DNA from: Owenia fusiformis
Lineage: Eukaryota > Annelida > Polychaeta > Sabellida > Oweniidae
Length of the DNA: 60,000 bases
Direction of reading: 5' to 3'
Assembly (NCBI GenBank): GCA_903813345.2
Contig: CAIIXF020000007.1
Coordinates: 18,465,564 to 18,525,563, forward strand
The translations under genes and the position numbers were made by a program. Shown piece by piece: positions 1 to 12,300 of this stretch. Each line of letters begins with the position of its first letter. Positions within the stretch are counted from its first letter, which is position 1. The notes beneath the pieces were generated by a model, which was not told where the DNA came from, searched no databases, and worked only from the letters and a program-made list of their open reading frames with translations.

Positions 1-164
1 AGAGGGAAATCAGATATAGTGAGTGGGGTTGAGGGGACTGTAAGGCTTTTTGGCTCATATCACTCCTTGTCATGTCTATTTTCTAAAAATCACCAAAGTG
101 CATATTTAATATCAGGAAATCTAAAGATTTTTACAATAATGTATAATTTTTTAATTAATATGCA

Positions 165-345
165 GGCCTGTAGCCAGGGGGATTTGCAGGGTTCAGGCGA
201 ACCCCCCCCCCCCACTGGCCAAAAATTCTTTCAAAATCATGCAAGTAATTTTAGCCATATTTGGGCAAAAATTGTCAAATATGAACCCCCCCTGGAAATT
301 TTTGAAAACTGACCCCCCCCCCTTGGCAAATCCTGGCTATGTGCC
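165..345. repeat. GTAGCCAGGGG / poly-C interspersed repeat, copy 1
   Basis: GTAGCCAGGGGGATTTGCAG, a run of 14 C, then CCAAAAATTCTTTCAAAATC and a second C run. Other members or relatives are at 3640-3800 and 18062-18200. Related GGGCCC-rich segments are at 1138-1290 and 19105-19245. Confidence 0.75.
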
Positions 346-543
346 TGATATGGTTACCATTTTTGAGAATTTAAACATTTTTCCCCCATCTTTGCACAGT
401 TTGAATCTTGAATAGCTTCACTACTGTATAACATATTGCAGATCTTTTGGTAGATATTGTACGAGTCCTGGAGATCATAAGGAATAAATTGCTTGGTCAA
501 TTCTGATTCTCTAAGAGGGATCCATATGCAGGATTTATGGTTA

Positions 544-670
544 AAGCATGGCCTTTGTTGTTTAAGCATGGCCTATGTGGTTCGAGCATGGCCTATATGG
601 TTTGAGCATGGCCTATGTGGTTTGAGAATGGCCTGTGTGGTTTGAGTATGGCCTATGTGGTTTGAGCATG
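544..670. repeat. 20-bp tandem repeat
   Basis: About 6.3 copies of AGCATGGCCTATGTGGTTTG with scattered substitutions. It is in the intergenic region; no gene is nearby. Confidence 0.93.
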
Positions 671-1137
671 TTTGTATACCTTATATTTAAGATACAGTCT
701 TTTTGAATCCTCATACCTTGACAATATTGGTTGTCTCACATCAAAATCCCTATTAAAGGTGCAACAATTAGTGCAGATCATGGACCAGTGCCAAAATTTA
801 TTTAAGTTTGGATATTTCATCAAGACTAACATCTATTTTTATTATCTACAAAGAAACCCCCTAGATAAACATTATTTCAGCTGATATTCCTCTTGAAACA
901 TGGTGGATCTTAAAAATATAAAAGTGGATTTCCCCTTTTTCAAGCTTTGAACTGAATTTACACTTCTTAAGGCTGAAATTGATAGTTTATCCATACATTT
1001 TAAGAAAATAGGTATGTCAAAGAAGATGTTAAGCCAAATGTTGCCTTGATAGCTCAGAATTTTTTTTGATTTTCCTATTTTCTCCCTACAGGCCTTGTTG
1101 CCCCTTTAAAGTTAAACAAATATTTCACTTTGAATCA

Positions 1138-1290
1138 CTGGCGGATCCAGGGGGCCCGAGCCTTCACCATCCCCCCCCCCCTTAGTTGGGCCCAGAAAAA
1201 AACTTTGGGCCCAAAAAATATTGGATTTTGGGGCCCACAATTTTTTTTGGAATTTATTTTCTGATTTGAAATGCCCCCTCCCCTTGTTTG
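1138..1290. repeat. GGATCCAGGGGGCCC / GGGCCCAAAA repeat
   Basis: CTGGCGGATCCAGGGGGCCC, a C run, then GGGCCCAGAAAAAAAC, GGGCCCAAAAAATATTGG and GGGGCCCACAA. The ends GGATCCAGGGG and CTGGATCC are inverted. A relative with GGGCCCAGAAATTTT and GGGCCAAATTATCAAAA is at 19105-19245. Confidence 0.6.
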
Positions 1291-2591
1291 CTTCTGGATC
1301 CAGTGTGAATAGCCTGAATATGTGTTTCTGTTTATCATATAACTGTAACACTAATTATCCAGCTGAATATTATCATTTTTATATTCAGTTAGAACATGTA
1401 TCATTAACCAACAGAAGATTCCAGCTAAGAATTTCGTGAGTTATCTGTTTTATCCTTTCCATCCAGCGCTACCCCCCCCCCCCCCCCTCCCCATTACTCC
1501 TTTCCCCTTCAGGATGTAATGTACCAGCAATTTCAGACATCATTCCTCAATGTGACAACCAAGTATAAGTAATGAGCTGAATAATAAATCATGACAGCAT
1601 GACTTGGTCTACAATATTCACACAAAGAAAGAGAGATAAGCATTATTATGGAGAAGTGATCAAGCACGAAGAATGCAGACTCTTATTTACCAAGGCTAAT
1701 CTACGAACACGTACAGGGCTAATTCATTGAATGGAAACATAAAAACACACACACAAAAAAAGCACTTACTTTGTCCGTCGAACTTCCTTATAATTGTATC
1801 AATAAATGTATTCTGAGGGGCCACATGTCCCCTTCGAACAGGCATTTCGCAGGAATATTACGAAGCTCGGTTATTCAACATCCATTTCTCTCTGCATTGC
1901 AGATCTTGCTGGCTATTCCATTCACTCCCTCCGTAATGTTATAAATCCAATAACACGGGCTCTGAAGTGGGATTGCAATATTTGATTGTAATGGAACTAA
2001 GGATATTCTTTCGTTGCAAAAGTTTGACTTTTCAGAACTAAAAGGTGACTTAGTTCGGAGCGTTTACCTTATTGAAATGAGAAATAGTGGTTTGATTGCA
2101 CATTTTTAGCAATTAATGCCAAATAGCCCCCATTTAGATTTGGACACAATGGCCCGAATTATTTATTATGATAAACCCTAGGTATAACTACCAGAATAAA
2201 CTTAATTACGGGTTTTCTATATATTTAACAGATGTGCTTATGATTATACCGTAAGCATTTCATCATAATGTATATACCCCCTGTACACATGTATACATCT
2301 TATCATAAGTCATTCCGTAATTACCCTGAAACCCACAAACACTACCAATTACTTGCACTTTAAACCCTTTAGTACCTCAATTGATTTCAGTTTTAATGCC
2401 TTTAAGATGTATTTAAGGATACGGATTTTAATATGATACATTACGTAGTGTAGTTTTTGCGTGAAATTAACCCTTTCCATAATAAGAAGTGATTTTTATT
2501 CAATTTGTAGGCTTTAACCTGTAATGAAAGACAGCCCAAGTACACCATCACCAATAATTCTTGAAAAACGATTCACATACTGTAAACAATA

Positions 2592-3078
2592 TACAGAGTG
2601 AGCCAAAAACATCCATATTGTTGCTTACTTTTTTATAATGCATGAATTTTAATTATATTTTGGACTGGCGGTAATCGATTAATAATAGGATTTATTTGTA
2701 CTGATGCCCTAGGGCCTTTACATACAACAAAAAGATATTACAATTTTACCGTAATTACAGTAATAAAGCAAAGGAAATGAAACTACGTTCAAGACTGCAC
2801 TGTCAATTTGGTATGAACTATAATTTAAAGCAAATAACAGCTTTAAATCGTTGGTTCAAATATTATCCTGACAAACATGTTCTGACAACTGTATATTTTC
2901 ATTCACATCCCGTATCTGTTAATGTTCTTGTTGCTGGATGGGTTTAATTTTCCCATGCTATTCTAGGAACAATTGCAAAAACGATCCATGCATTTCGAAC
3001 AAAAATATTTTTGATTTATGCATAATTTAAAAAGTTATCGCCAGTTAAGGTGTGGACGTTTATGGCCTACCATGTATG
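2592..3078. mobile_element. Decayed TIR element (mariner-like MITE)
   Basis: TACAGAGTGAGCCAAAAACA at the left and GTTTATGGCCTACCATGTA at the right form diverged terminal inverted repeats flanked by TA. The interior is AT-rich, without a transposase ORF. Confidence 0.55.
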
Positions 3079-3639
3079 CCTACGAGATCACGTTATTACT
3101 TCAAGCATTTAAAGACACTAAGTAAATGCTAGATATACTAAATATTAATTACGCTCAGTTTCTCTCTCATTTTTTGAGTTTAATATGTCATTCAATGTGC
3201 GAGGCCTTAATTTCGTCGGTTTAAAATTAAATATAAAAACGTTTACAATAATTGTAAGTATAATTACTTTATTTAATTACTTTAATTAATTATTTTGTTA
3301 TTGCTAATAGATTGTTCTCAAATTTTGACAAGGAACTTATGTAGATGTGATCACATGTTATTTGTTTTTTATGGACCTCTATTCCATGGTTTAAGAAAAC
3401 TCTTCACTTTCGAGCAGCTGCATATCGATTAACTGCGTCTTTTTAATGCATAAGCCTACTTGCTCGATCCATTCACCAGCTGACCACACTAAGCATTTAA
3501 TGGCTTGGACAATGGACACGCACATTGAATTATGTGTAATGGTATTTGGCTCATCTCATGTGTGATATTAGCATTTAGTTCTTCAATTCTATTAGTAAGT
3601 AAGGCGTTGGTAAACCTATCCAGGAATACAGAGGCTAGC

Positions 3640-3800
3640 AGGAGCGTAGCCAGTTTTCAGTCGGGGGGGGATGCGATTCCCCCAAAAATTCGAATTTCCC
3701 AGAAGCTTCAAATAAAAGGCATTTAAAGCTCTTTTCTTCTTCTTTCTCATGGTTCTATTTTTATTGGTTTCTGGGGGAGGGGGTTCCGATTGCACCCATC
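3640..3800. repeat. GTAGCCAG / poly-G repeat, copy 2 (diverged)
   Basis: GGAGCGTAGCCAGTTTTCAG, then a run of eight G, ATTCCCCCAAAAATTC, and TTTCTGGGGGAGGGGG at the far end. It is less similar to the other copies. Confidence 0.55.
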
Positions 3801-4507
3801 GGCTCATTTCATTCCTTGTCATGTCTATTTTATCCCCAAAGTGAAAACTTTATTTCAGGAAAACTAAATTTTTTTACAATAACGTATTACTTTTCTATAA
3901 TTATGTTCTCCATATATACTATTCGGGAGAGCTGAAACACCCCCCCCCCTCATGTTTGCACTTCTTCGAATTTATAACATATCCGTGCATCTTTTGGGAG
4001 ATATTGAATTTGAGCTTGTAAGGAATATATTGGTAGGTCAATTGACATACTGTTTGCAATTTTGTCATTCCCCGTAGTTATGATTCTGCCTTTAAAATCA
4101 CACTAGTGCAAAGGGTATGGTAAAGTCATAGGGATAAGGCCGATAGAAAGATGGCAGCATACTTTATTAGAAGGCTTGTTGGCATTGTGCCTATGTTTAT
4201 AAGCTTATCCTTCACTCAGGTAGTTCGAGTGAAAAAAACGTCTGTGGAGTATACACCTCTTGTGCATTCTAGTTGTTTGCATCATCTTAGATCTAGAGTT
4301 CTTTGCAAATGCAAAAGGTGAAATAAAGTATGTTTCTTTCAATATACAGTGAAACCTGTGCATTGTGAACTTTTTTTTGCCAAGAAAACACTGTTCACTA
4401 TTGGTAGGTGTTCACTTCAACCAAGGTTTGGTTTTGCGTTTTTTGCCGTATAACCAGTGAATGATTTAATCTTAGAGAGTTAATCATTTTAAGGCCTCTG
4501 CTTCTGT

Positions 4508-4745
4508 TTAAAGGCCTTGTATAAAGTTTAAACCACTTTTGCTTATTTGGTAGTCTTACCCAATGCTATCAAAGTGTGATGTGTGAAATTTTTTCAGACC
4601 AATGCAAACCATTCATCATCACATGTTTTTTGCCGAAAAAATTAAGGAAATCGGTTCCGGAATAAGCAAGAAATGAACTCATCAATGCATGAAAATGGTT
4701 CAGAGAAAAATCCATTTCAAAGTTTAGTTCTCATAGAAACCAATT
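4508..4745. mobile_element. Partial copy of the TTAA-flanked element found in DNAJC13 intron 2
   Basis: The left end TTAAAGGCCTTGTATAAAGTTTAAACC and the blocks GTAGTCTTACCCAATG, GAAATGAACT and GCATGAAAATGGTT match 26445-26770. The right half is missing. Confidence 0.75.
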
Positions 4746-5146
4746 TCAATTTGCCCAATTTGCCTAGTTATAAATTGATAATTCATTGCTCGAACTATAT
4801 TGTAATCCCATCCTTTAATGCATGTTGGATGTAGTGCATTTTGTTCGTAAGTCCATTTACTGTAGCATGACTCTTGCCCTTAGTTCCTATACGATTTGAC
4901 CTTCCACCCAAACATTTCATCTTGAAACAGAATAGCAAGCTTATCGCTTATCACTTTAAGGTATTATGTTTATTACTCAAAACAGAAAGTTTGGACAAAA
5001 CTTTCTTTGGAAACAGAGAACAATGAAAAAATCAATAAACCTGACGCAGACAAGCTGTTTTTGACACTAAAACTGATTGACAGATTCCATCACCTGGTAC
5101 AAACACTACGAAGGTCTCCTGCACAGTCCTAATGGATTTTATTTAT

Positions 5147-5179
5147 CCCGTTCCCGGGACCGTTCCGGGAACGGGATAA
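5147..5179. repeat. GC-rich perfect hairpin
   Basis: ATCCCGTTCCCGG and CCGGGAACGGGAT are perfect inverted arms around a seven-base loop. It stands out as GC-rich in AT-rich DNA. Function unknown; it may be the core of an old mobile element. Confidence 0.8.
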
Positions 5180-5599
5180 GATTTTATGACATGGATTTCG
5201 AATTCGAATTTGGCAATTGTCACATAATATATAACTAATAAACTGATCTCTTTCATATTTCTACAGAGGGCCATGTGACAGGATTCTGTGTTAAGGGGGG
5301 GGGGGGTGTATGATAATAACTTTGAGCGAAGCGAACTGCATGAATGAGACCAGCGAACAAACCCTTAAAATAGGGGGGGGGTCTGAGGGGTTCTCCCCCC
5401 AGAAATTTTCGAAAATTGAAGATCATATGTTGCATTCTGACTAATTTCAGAGCAAGTGTCCAATTCCGGGTCTGATTTCAGCGTATGCAATGCGTTATTG
5501 ACAATCCATAACCATCTATTTTGATTTCCAGTTAAAATTCTGACTATTTAGGCGGGGGCGGGCGTGCGCCTCCCACGTCCCCGTCTTGGTCTGTTAGTG

Positions 5600-7065
5600 G
5601 TATTGAAAGTGATTTTAGACAGTCACATCTTTTTCCACGAGTACTTTCTGGGCATAAATACTGTAGCTTTATTTAAAACAAAATGTTTTCTTTCAAGTGA
5701 AGTCCCCGTGATGGTAAAAATATAAATCGAACAATTCGAAAAATCATGAATAGGGACACCATGTCAACGATTTTTCCAAAATGTTGAACCTATTTACTCA
5801 AAAGAGGATTTTCCTTTTCTGATTTTTCAACAAGGGGTCTGGAACTCCTTCAAAAGTAGAATGGTTTGAAAGTCTATTTTTCACCCTATGCAGACAGAGC
5901 CTGTGGGAAATATTGGGTGCGGCGCAAATGAGCGGAGGGTGCGGAGCTAACGGTCATTTTTGAATTTAAAATTGGGATATTTCTGAAACTAAGCCGTTTT
6001 GGGACTTCAAATATACCAAGATATGTGTATTTGACACCAAATATCAATAAAATTGTGAAAATAGTAGTGCAATTCATTTTATAGCGACGCAGTATGCCTT
6101 AAACATTTCCCAGACCTATATATTTTGAGACTATCCTTTTAATACTGCGTCCCCAGCATTCATAAAAAATGGTGTTCAAGATAACTACCCATGCAAATTA
6201 TTTTTGCATCTTGGAAGCCAGGCAGTATCTGTGTGATTTTATAAAAATTCGGAAATGTTCTTCAGATATGAGCCCCTCTAAATATTGGGTGCGGAGCTAC
6301 GTTTATGGAGCTGCTCCGCACCCAATATTTAGAGGGGGCTCATATCTGAAAAAATTTCCGAATTTTTATAAAATCACACAGATACTGCCTGGCTTCCAAG
6401 ATGCAAAAATAATTTGTATAGATAGTGCACCTTGAACACCATTTTTTATGAATGCTGGGGACTCAGTATTAAAAGGATAATTTCAAAATATATAGGGCTG
6501 AGAAAGGTTTAAGGCACACTGCGTCGCTATAGAATGAATTGCGCTACTATTTTCACAATTGTATTGATATTTGGTGTCAAATACACATATCTTGGTATAT
6601 TTGAAGTCCCAAAACGGCTTAGTTTCAGAAATATCCCAAATTTAAATTCAAAAATAACCGTTAGCTCCGCACCCTCCGCTCATTTGCTCCGCACCCAATA
6701 TTTCCCACAGGCTCTGTCTGCATAGGGTGTTTTTGAAGATATCAATTTTCGATGACCAAAATTATTCTGAAAACAATGGATAGCATGAGTTTTCCCTATG
6801 GGAAAATAACATGGGATATGTTGTTTTTAACTCAAGCGGATTTCGAACGCCACCCCGTTTTCAGGAATTGTTAACGTTTGATATGTTTGAATTGAAAAAA
6901 ACAGTATCCTCTTTTAATAAAATAAGCCTCATATTTTTAAAACAGTGCAAAGGTGAAGTACTACTTTTCCAGAGTTGGATTGATATTTTATACTATAATC
7001 GGACTTCACTTGAAAGAAAACATATTGTGTATGACCGTCTAAAATCACTTGCAATGCGCCACATG
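5600..7065. mobile_element. Nested fold-back element: near-identical 0.42-kb inverted arms inside a diverged outer inverted repeat
   Basis: The inner arms run about 5891-6300 and 6310-6727, meeting at GGTGCGGAGCT...AGCTGCTCCGCACC with a spacer of about ten bases. The ends are CACCCTATGCAGAC and its complement. Arms differ at only scattered positions. Outer, more diverged arms extend to about 5600 (GTGATTTTAGAC) and about 7065 (GTCTAAAATCAC). Short ORFs in both arms are mirror images and not genes. No transposase is present, so it is a non-autonomous fold-back or MITE-type element. Confidence 0.9.
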
Positions 7066-9334
7066 CCCCTTTGAGTCATTAACTGCATTAAGTTACCTCA
7101 CTTAGGTTGCAACACAATAGAATTGAGCTGTTGTTTATTTTAGAAAATGTACGGTTTTATCAAAAAGAAAGTACATTCTTATTCTATTGTTTTTACCAGG
7201 TTTTTACCTTTCTCTTGTTACTGTGCATTCTTTAGAATAAATCAATTTATCAATAAAGTTGTTATCTACATTATTGATCTAAGCTTACTTGGAAAATATT
7301 CTGCTATATTCGGTGGACCAAGCATGTTTGTAAATTGTACAAATGGTTGTCTAATATGGGTTGTGATGGGTATGCTGATATGGTAAGAGTTGAAGTACGC
7401 TTAAATTTAAATGATTTGTATGTCTAGTAGAGGTAGCAGGAGCATGCTTATAAATGGTTTGGACGTCTAATAGGGTTGAGATGAGCATACTGGACACAAC
7501 TTTTGTATGGATTTGTTTTTTTGAAAATTCTGAGCATTTCTAAACAGGTGAATATTGGTTTCATTAGTAGGGCTGTAGGGCAGGCATTTATTTATAGAAT
7601 AAAAATAAATAAAAATAAAAAGTCCAAGCACTAATGAAAATGCATTTGTTGAACACAATATAATAACAATTTTATGTTAGTGTCTCATTATCTTTATTAT
7701 AACAACAGATACCATGTATCATCATTACATTTATTATCTTGCTATTTTTGTGTAACATGGGCAGATCCAATGAATCCCTCTCCACTGCTTTACCAACCAC
7801 GGGCCACCTTTCTTGAGAGCACTTTTATGAGAACACCTATAGACCTCTGGGCCATTAGAATGTGCCACCCTTTTCAAGTAATTGTCCTGGGTCAAACTGA
7901 TAGAAAGATACAGTAGTAGACAGTACAGGGTGACAAGAAATAACGGCACATCCCCTCTGCACCAGAAGTAAATTAATGATGAATCATTGATGACTTTGAT
8001 GACAACACATTATGCATCGTTCAAAGGTTTGCATTAGACTTCCACAATACAATACAACTCCAGAAAAAAGAGGTGGGGATTTTGAAAAAAATTGGGCTGT
8101 CAGATTCCCTACTATAGGAGTAATCTAGTAAGCCAATTGCCCCACCCTGGAAGCAATAATAACTGGTCATATATAGTTCGATTCCAATCACAGGGAATAC
8201 ACTTTAAAAACCATACTTCTGCGATAAAGTATGTCAAAATCACACCCCTTTGGACAAAACAATTTATCAAATTTTCAACCCTCCCTGTATGCAAACCTCT
8301 ACATGAAACACTGACTCTTTACATGAAACCTGTAAATATGTTACATTGATTTTAATAAATAAAAAAATAAATAAAATAAAAAAACACTGACTCTCAATGG
8401 AAGTTATAGTGGTCCAGACAGCCCAATATGCTGCCATTAGTACAATAAAAGGAGACCATATAAACTATCTCCAATAGGCTGTTGCTTGCTGATTTCAGGG
8501 AAACAATTAATCTTTAAGATGATATCAGCACTGTATATACAGTAAAACATTGTTTCTTGACACCCTGTTTCTCAAATAGCACCTTTGAGTTAATCACACA
8601 CATAATAAAATAAAAAAGGCATTAGCATGCAAAATGTCACCAACTGCCATTTGCTACAGATGCCGACCACTGACCACCAAACAACATCCAACTGACCATT
8701 ATTCAGGGTTCCTTCAGATGGAAATAGTAATTAAAACTGATCACGACACAATATAGCACCCAAAGGTGCGATTAAAAGAGATGTATTCACAGTGACCACT
8801 ATGAACACAAGATCATTGTATTCACAAAGTGAAAAGTGGACTCTCTTAGGGGTCTAATGATACACAATTTTTAAATCTGATACAAGCAGCAATATCATTT
8901 ACCTCATGCAATAATACAAACAACACAAGAAATAATAACAAGTAACATGTAGCTATATTTCATAATACATTGTATTTTAGAAAATAATGATATTTTATCA
9001 ATAGCTATAAATATACTGAAAAAGATCATTTTCCGTTTTTGAAAGAGGAAATTATGAAACAGAATTACAAGGAAATGCTCGTTGAAGTGATTAAAATGAG
9101 ATGATATTCCAAGAAGCTTTTAACATGATTTCATTGTTTTCAGTCAATAGAAATGTAACATACATTTCCCAATATTCTAGGTGAATACTGATGATATTTG
9201 TTCACGCAATTGACCAATGGTATACTGAGTAATCATGGGACCCCTAAGAGCTATACATGCATTTACATTTCATCCTTTGACACGTTGGAACATTTGTACA
9301 AATAATCACATATTAATTCTAACTTTTCCAAATC
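7066..9334. other. Intergenic sequence 3' of SLC25A42
   Basis: There is no gene here. It contains A/T-rich simple sequence near 7600-7620, a half mariner-type end at 7923-7935 (TACAGGGTGACAAG), and a tiny retroinsertion at 8319-8381. The 3'UTR of SLC25A42 must run leftward from 9334, but no clear AATAAA on the minus strand fixes its end. Confidence 0.6.
8319..8381 (+). mobile_element. 63-bp retroposed tail flanked by 13-bp direct repeats
   Basis: AAACACTGACTCT occurs at 8306-8318 and 8382-8394 and brackets a 63-bp insert whose 3' half is AATAAATAAAAAAATAAAT-type. This is the signature of target-primed reverse transcription: a severely 5'-truncated LINE or SINE tail. Confidence 0.75.
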
Positions 9335-12300
9335 TCAATCGTTCAGGTGGAAAATTGGTATTTTCCGGAGGTATGTTTGCACAATATCGAATGTAGCGAA
9401 ACTAGTTCCTACAGCGATTGGTCCTTTGATCCAGTTCATGCTGAGCCCTTTGTAAAGACCCCCTTTTATTCCTTCATGTTTATAGACTAGCATTATTGTC
9501 TTTGCAATACTTGTGTAATCAGCACTACGACCCGTCACACCTGAAATATAAATGGAGAGGCTTAATAACTGATCTGTGATCTGTGTCTATTAAAATACAT
9601 TTATCAGGAATGTCATATGCAAAAAATTTGAAAGGTTTTAGTTTAGATTGTCATGACATCAAAGACAACAAGGCATTAACATGCAAAATGCCATAACCTG
9701 CCAATACTTTTATCTCAGACATTTAAAATGCTATATGCTATGTAGGTTGGTAGATCTGCATTGTAATATGTCTTGTGAAAGTAAATCATAGATAGATGAT
9801 GTGAGAGTTATCCCAAAAATTGAAGAATATACCGGCAGTTTGCATCCTGCGTCTGGCAATGTCCAGGGGGTAGGAAGATGTCTGACCCAGGAGGCCTGCA
9901 ATTGCACCATAACACAGCCTCTCTAGGGGGGACGGAGATCTGTTACCTGACTCAGCTGAAACCAAATCAAACATTAAAATAGATGATATTAAAAAGGAAT
10001 GCAAATTTGCAACCAAAATCCACTGAAAATGAAACCATTCAGTGGCCTCACATTATGAAAAGTAAATAGTCATAATTTACCAATATTTTGTTAGTCAATG
10101 CTATTAACTGGAATAATTTTTTCCAGGAGCAAAATGAGAGGATAAATATTCAATATGGCAACAATCTCATCTTCCTTACCCAAAACTTTCATCAGTCCTA
10201 GATTTAGCTGCCAAGAAACATTTCTTAAGTGAATCCATATTTTAGGTTTACATTTACAAAAATATTTTCAAGGAAACCAAATTGCAGCAGTATTTACCTA
10301 GTGCCTTTGGGAGGTGATTAGAACTAAGGAACCCATTAAAATGAACCCCTAAAACAGTTAAATATAAGTAATAAATTTTGAAGTTTTGATTTCAGACTTT
10401 TATACGATTGATTGGTATTCATTTTTACATAGCACCTTTTGGATAAATCTTGGTAATGGCATTAAAGAGACTCTATACCATAGGCACGCGGTGCTAACTT
10501 CGACCGTTAATTTGAATTTTTGACCTACCAGATGCTCGAAAATCAAGGATTGCGAGTCTCATACTGCACCGTTTTTCTTCAAACTTATACCATTAAAAGC
10601 AAAACAAAATTGCCTTTCTGTCGGTGCATTACTTTATTGTAAAGAGTCTCTCGTTCTAGCAGCGTTTTGGTCCCCAGCTGTTAGAAGGCCTTCTTACAGC
10701 TGGGGACCAAAATGCCGCTGGAAGTAGGGACTCTATTTAAGAGAATAATGTACCAACAGAAAGAGATATTTGTTATGCTTTGAATGGAACAAGTTTGAAC
10801 AAAAACGGTGCAGTATGAGACTCGTAATCCTTGATTTTCAAACATCAGGTAGGTCAAAAATTCAAATTAACGGTCGAAGTTAGTACTGCGTGATAGGATA
10901 GGACAGTCAAAACCCGTCTGGATTTTTTTGCAAATCAAGTTTTACCACATATTCACCTATCTTTTTACAAACGAAGAAGTTCCAAATCTCCCACTTTCAG
11001 TGTTAATTTTGAGATTGTACTGACCAATCGAATTCTTTTCGCGGAGATCAATTCAATCTGAAGTTTGAATATACAGGGAAAATCCCCCTGTTACCTGATT
11101 GGATGTCAAATTTATTTATCATGAATCTGATTGGCTGCTTGGTTCAAGGCGTGTGTGGGCGCTTGTTTGACTCAACGGGGATTTTATGGAATAAGGTGGT
11201 GGCTTTGTGAATGGATGTTGACTTTTTGACACTCATATATGACACAAATATTGATTTGAATGTGATAGGAAATTGAAAAGTTAAACTGTGTGACAAATTC
11301 TAAAATCATCTGGCTTCTGCCATAAAATAATGGGTTAGATACTGAACTTTCCCTAAACTAAGCTTAACTCTTATCTTAATTATTCATCTCAACCTGTAGA
11401 AGGGCTGTGGATTAGTTGTAGATAACCGTTATTTGAAAACACCTTTCTGACCTGCATGCCTTTTCTTGAGTGTTTCATATGTGAAGAAGCTGACCCCAGC
11501 ATATGGTATGATTCCTAAGATTGTTGGTGAGAATCCCCTGTACATTGTCCTGACACCTTCTTCACGATAGATCTTCACAAAAGCATCTGGCAGATTGGTG
11601 TATCTAAAAAGAACAGTACAATCATTATGAGTCATGGGCCACAAAGCATTCTTTGCAATAAAGAGAAAGGGGGAGATGATTTCTTAATTGTAAGGAAATG
11701 CAAGAGAGTTGACACATATAATATTTTTTTTTTTTTAATTATCTGTACCCTTTTCAAAGCAATCCTTTTCTGACCCTCTTTAGCTACAATAACAGCTACA
11801 GAAATGTATAAATTCCCACTGAAAAAAAACATATTTTACCAAATCACGTCAAGCCTACTAAACATCTGTATACATCCACATGGATGTAAACTTTTTGTGG
11901 CACATGTCTCCAAGCAACATTTACACCAACAAATAAAAGGCTTGAGGTCTCCTGAGGTTTAAAATGTTTCCTAATAAAGGAATCACCTCCATTCCTATTA
12001 ATTCATTGGTTTCAGTGGAATTCCTTTAAAATCTTTCCATGTTTAGTGTTTCGTATGACATTTTGCCAGATATATATCATTCTAAGGAGAATTTAATTTC
12101 TAATAATAAGAAGCTATGACATTGTTTGTTACTTTTAAAAGAATTAAAATGAACAAGGATTTTTTAAAGTATATGTACATGTTATATTCATACATTCCTT
12201 ACCTATTTTTTAAAGTGACTGCCATTCTGGCACGTACCATATCTAAGGGATAAGTGAATGTGACAGATGTGACACCTGCTAGGGATCCTGCTATAAACCT

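Noticed and set aside
5886-6725. Two mirrored 63-codon ORFs as a duplicated gene
   Set aside because: They lie in the two arms of one inverted repeat, on opposite strands, and match each other only because the arms are complementary.
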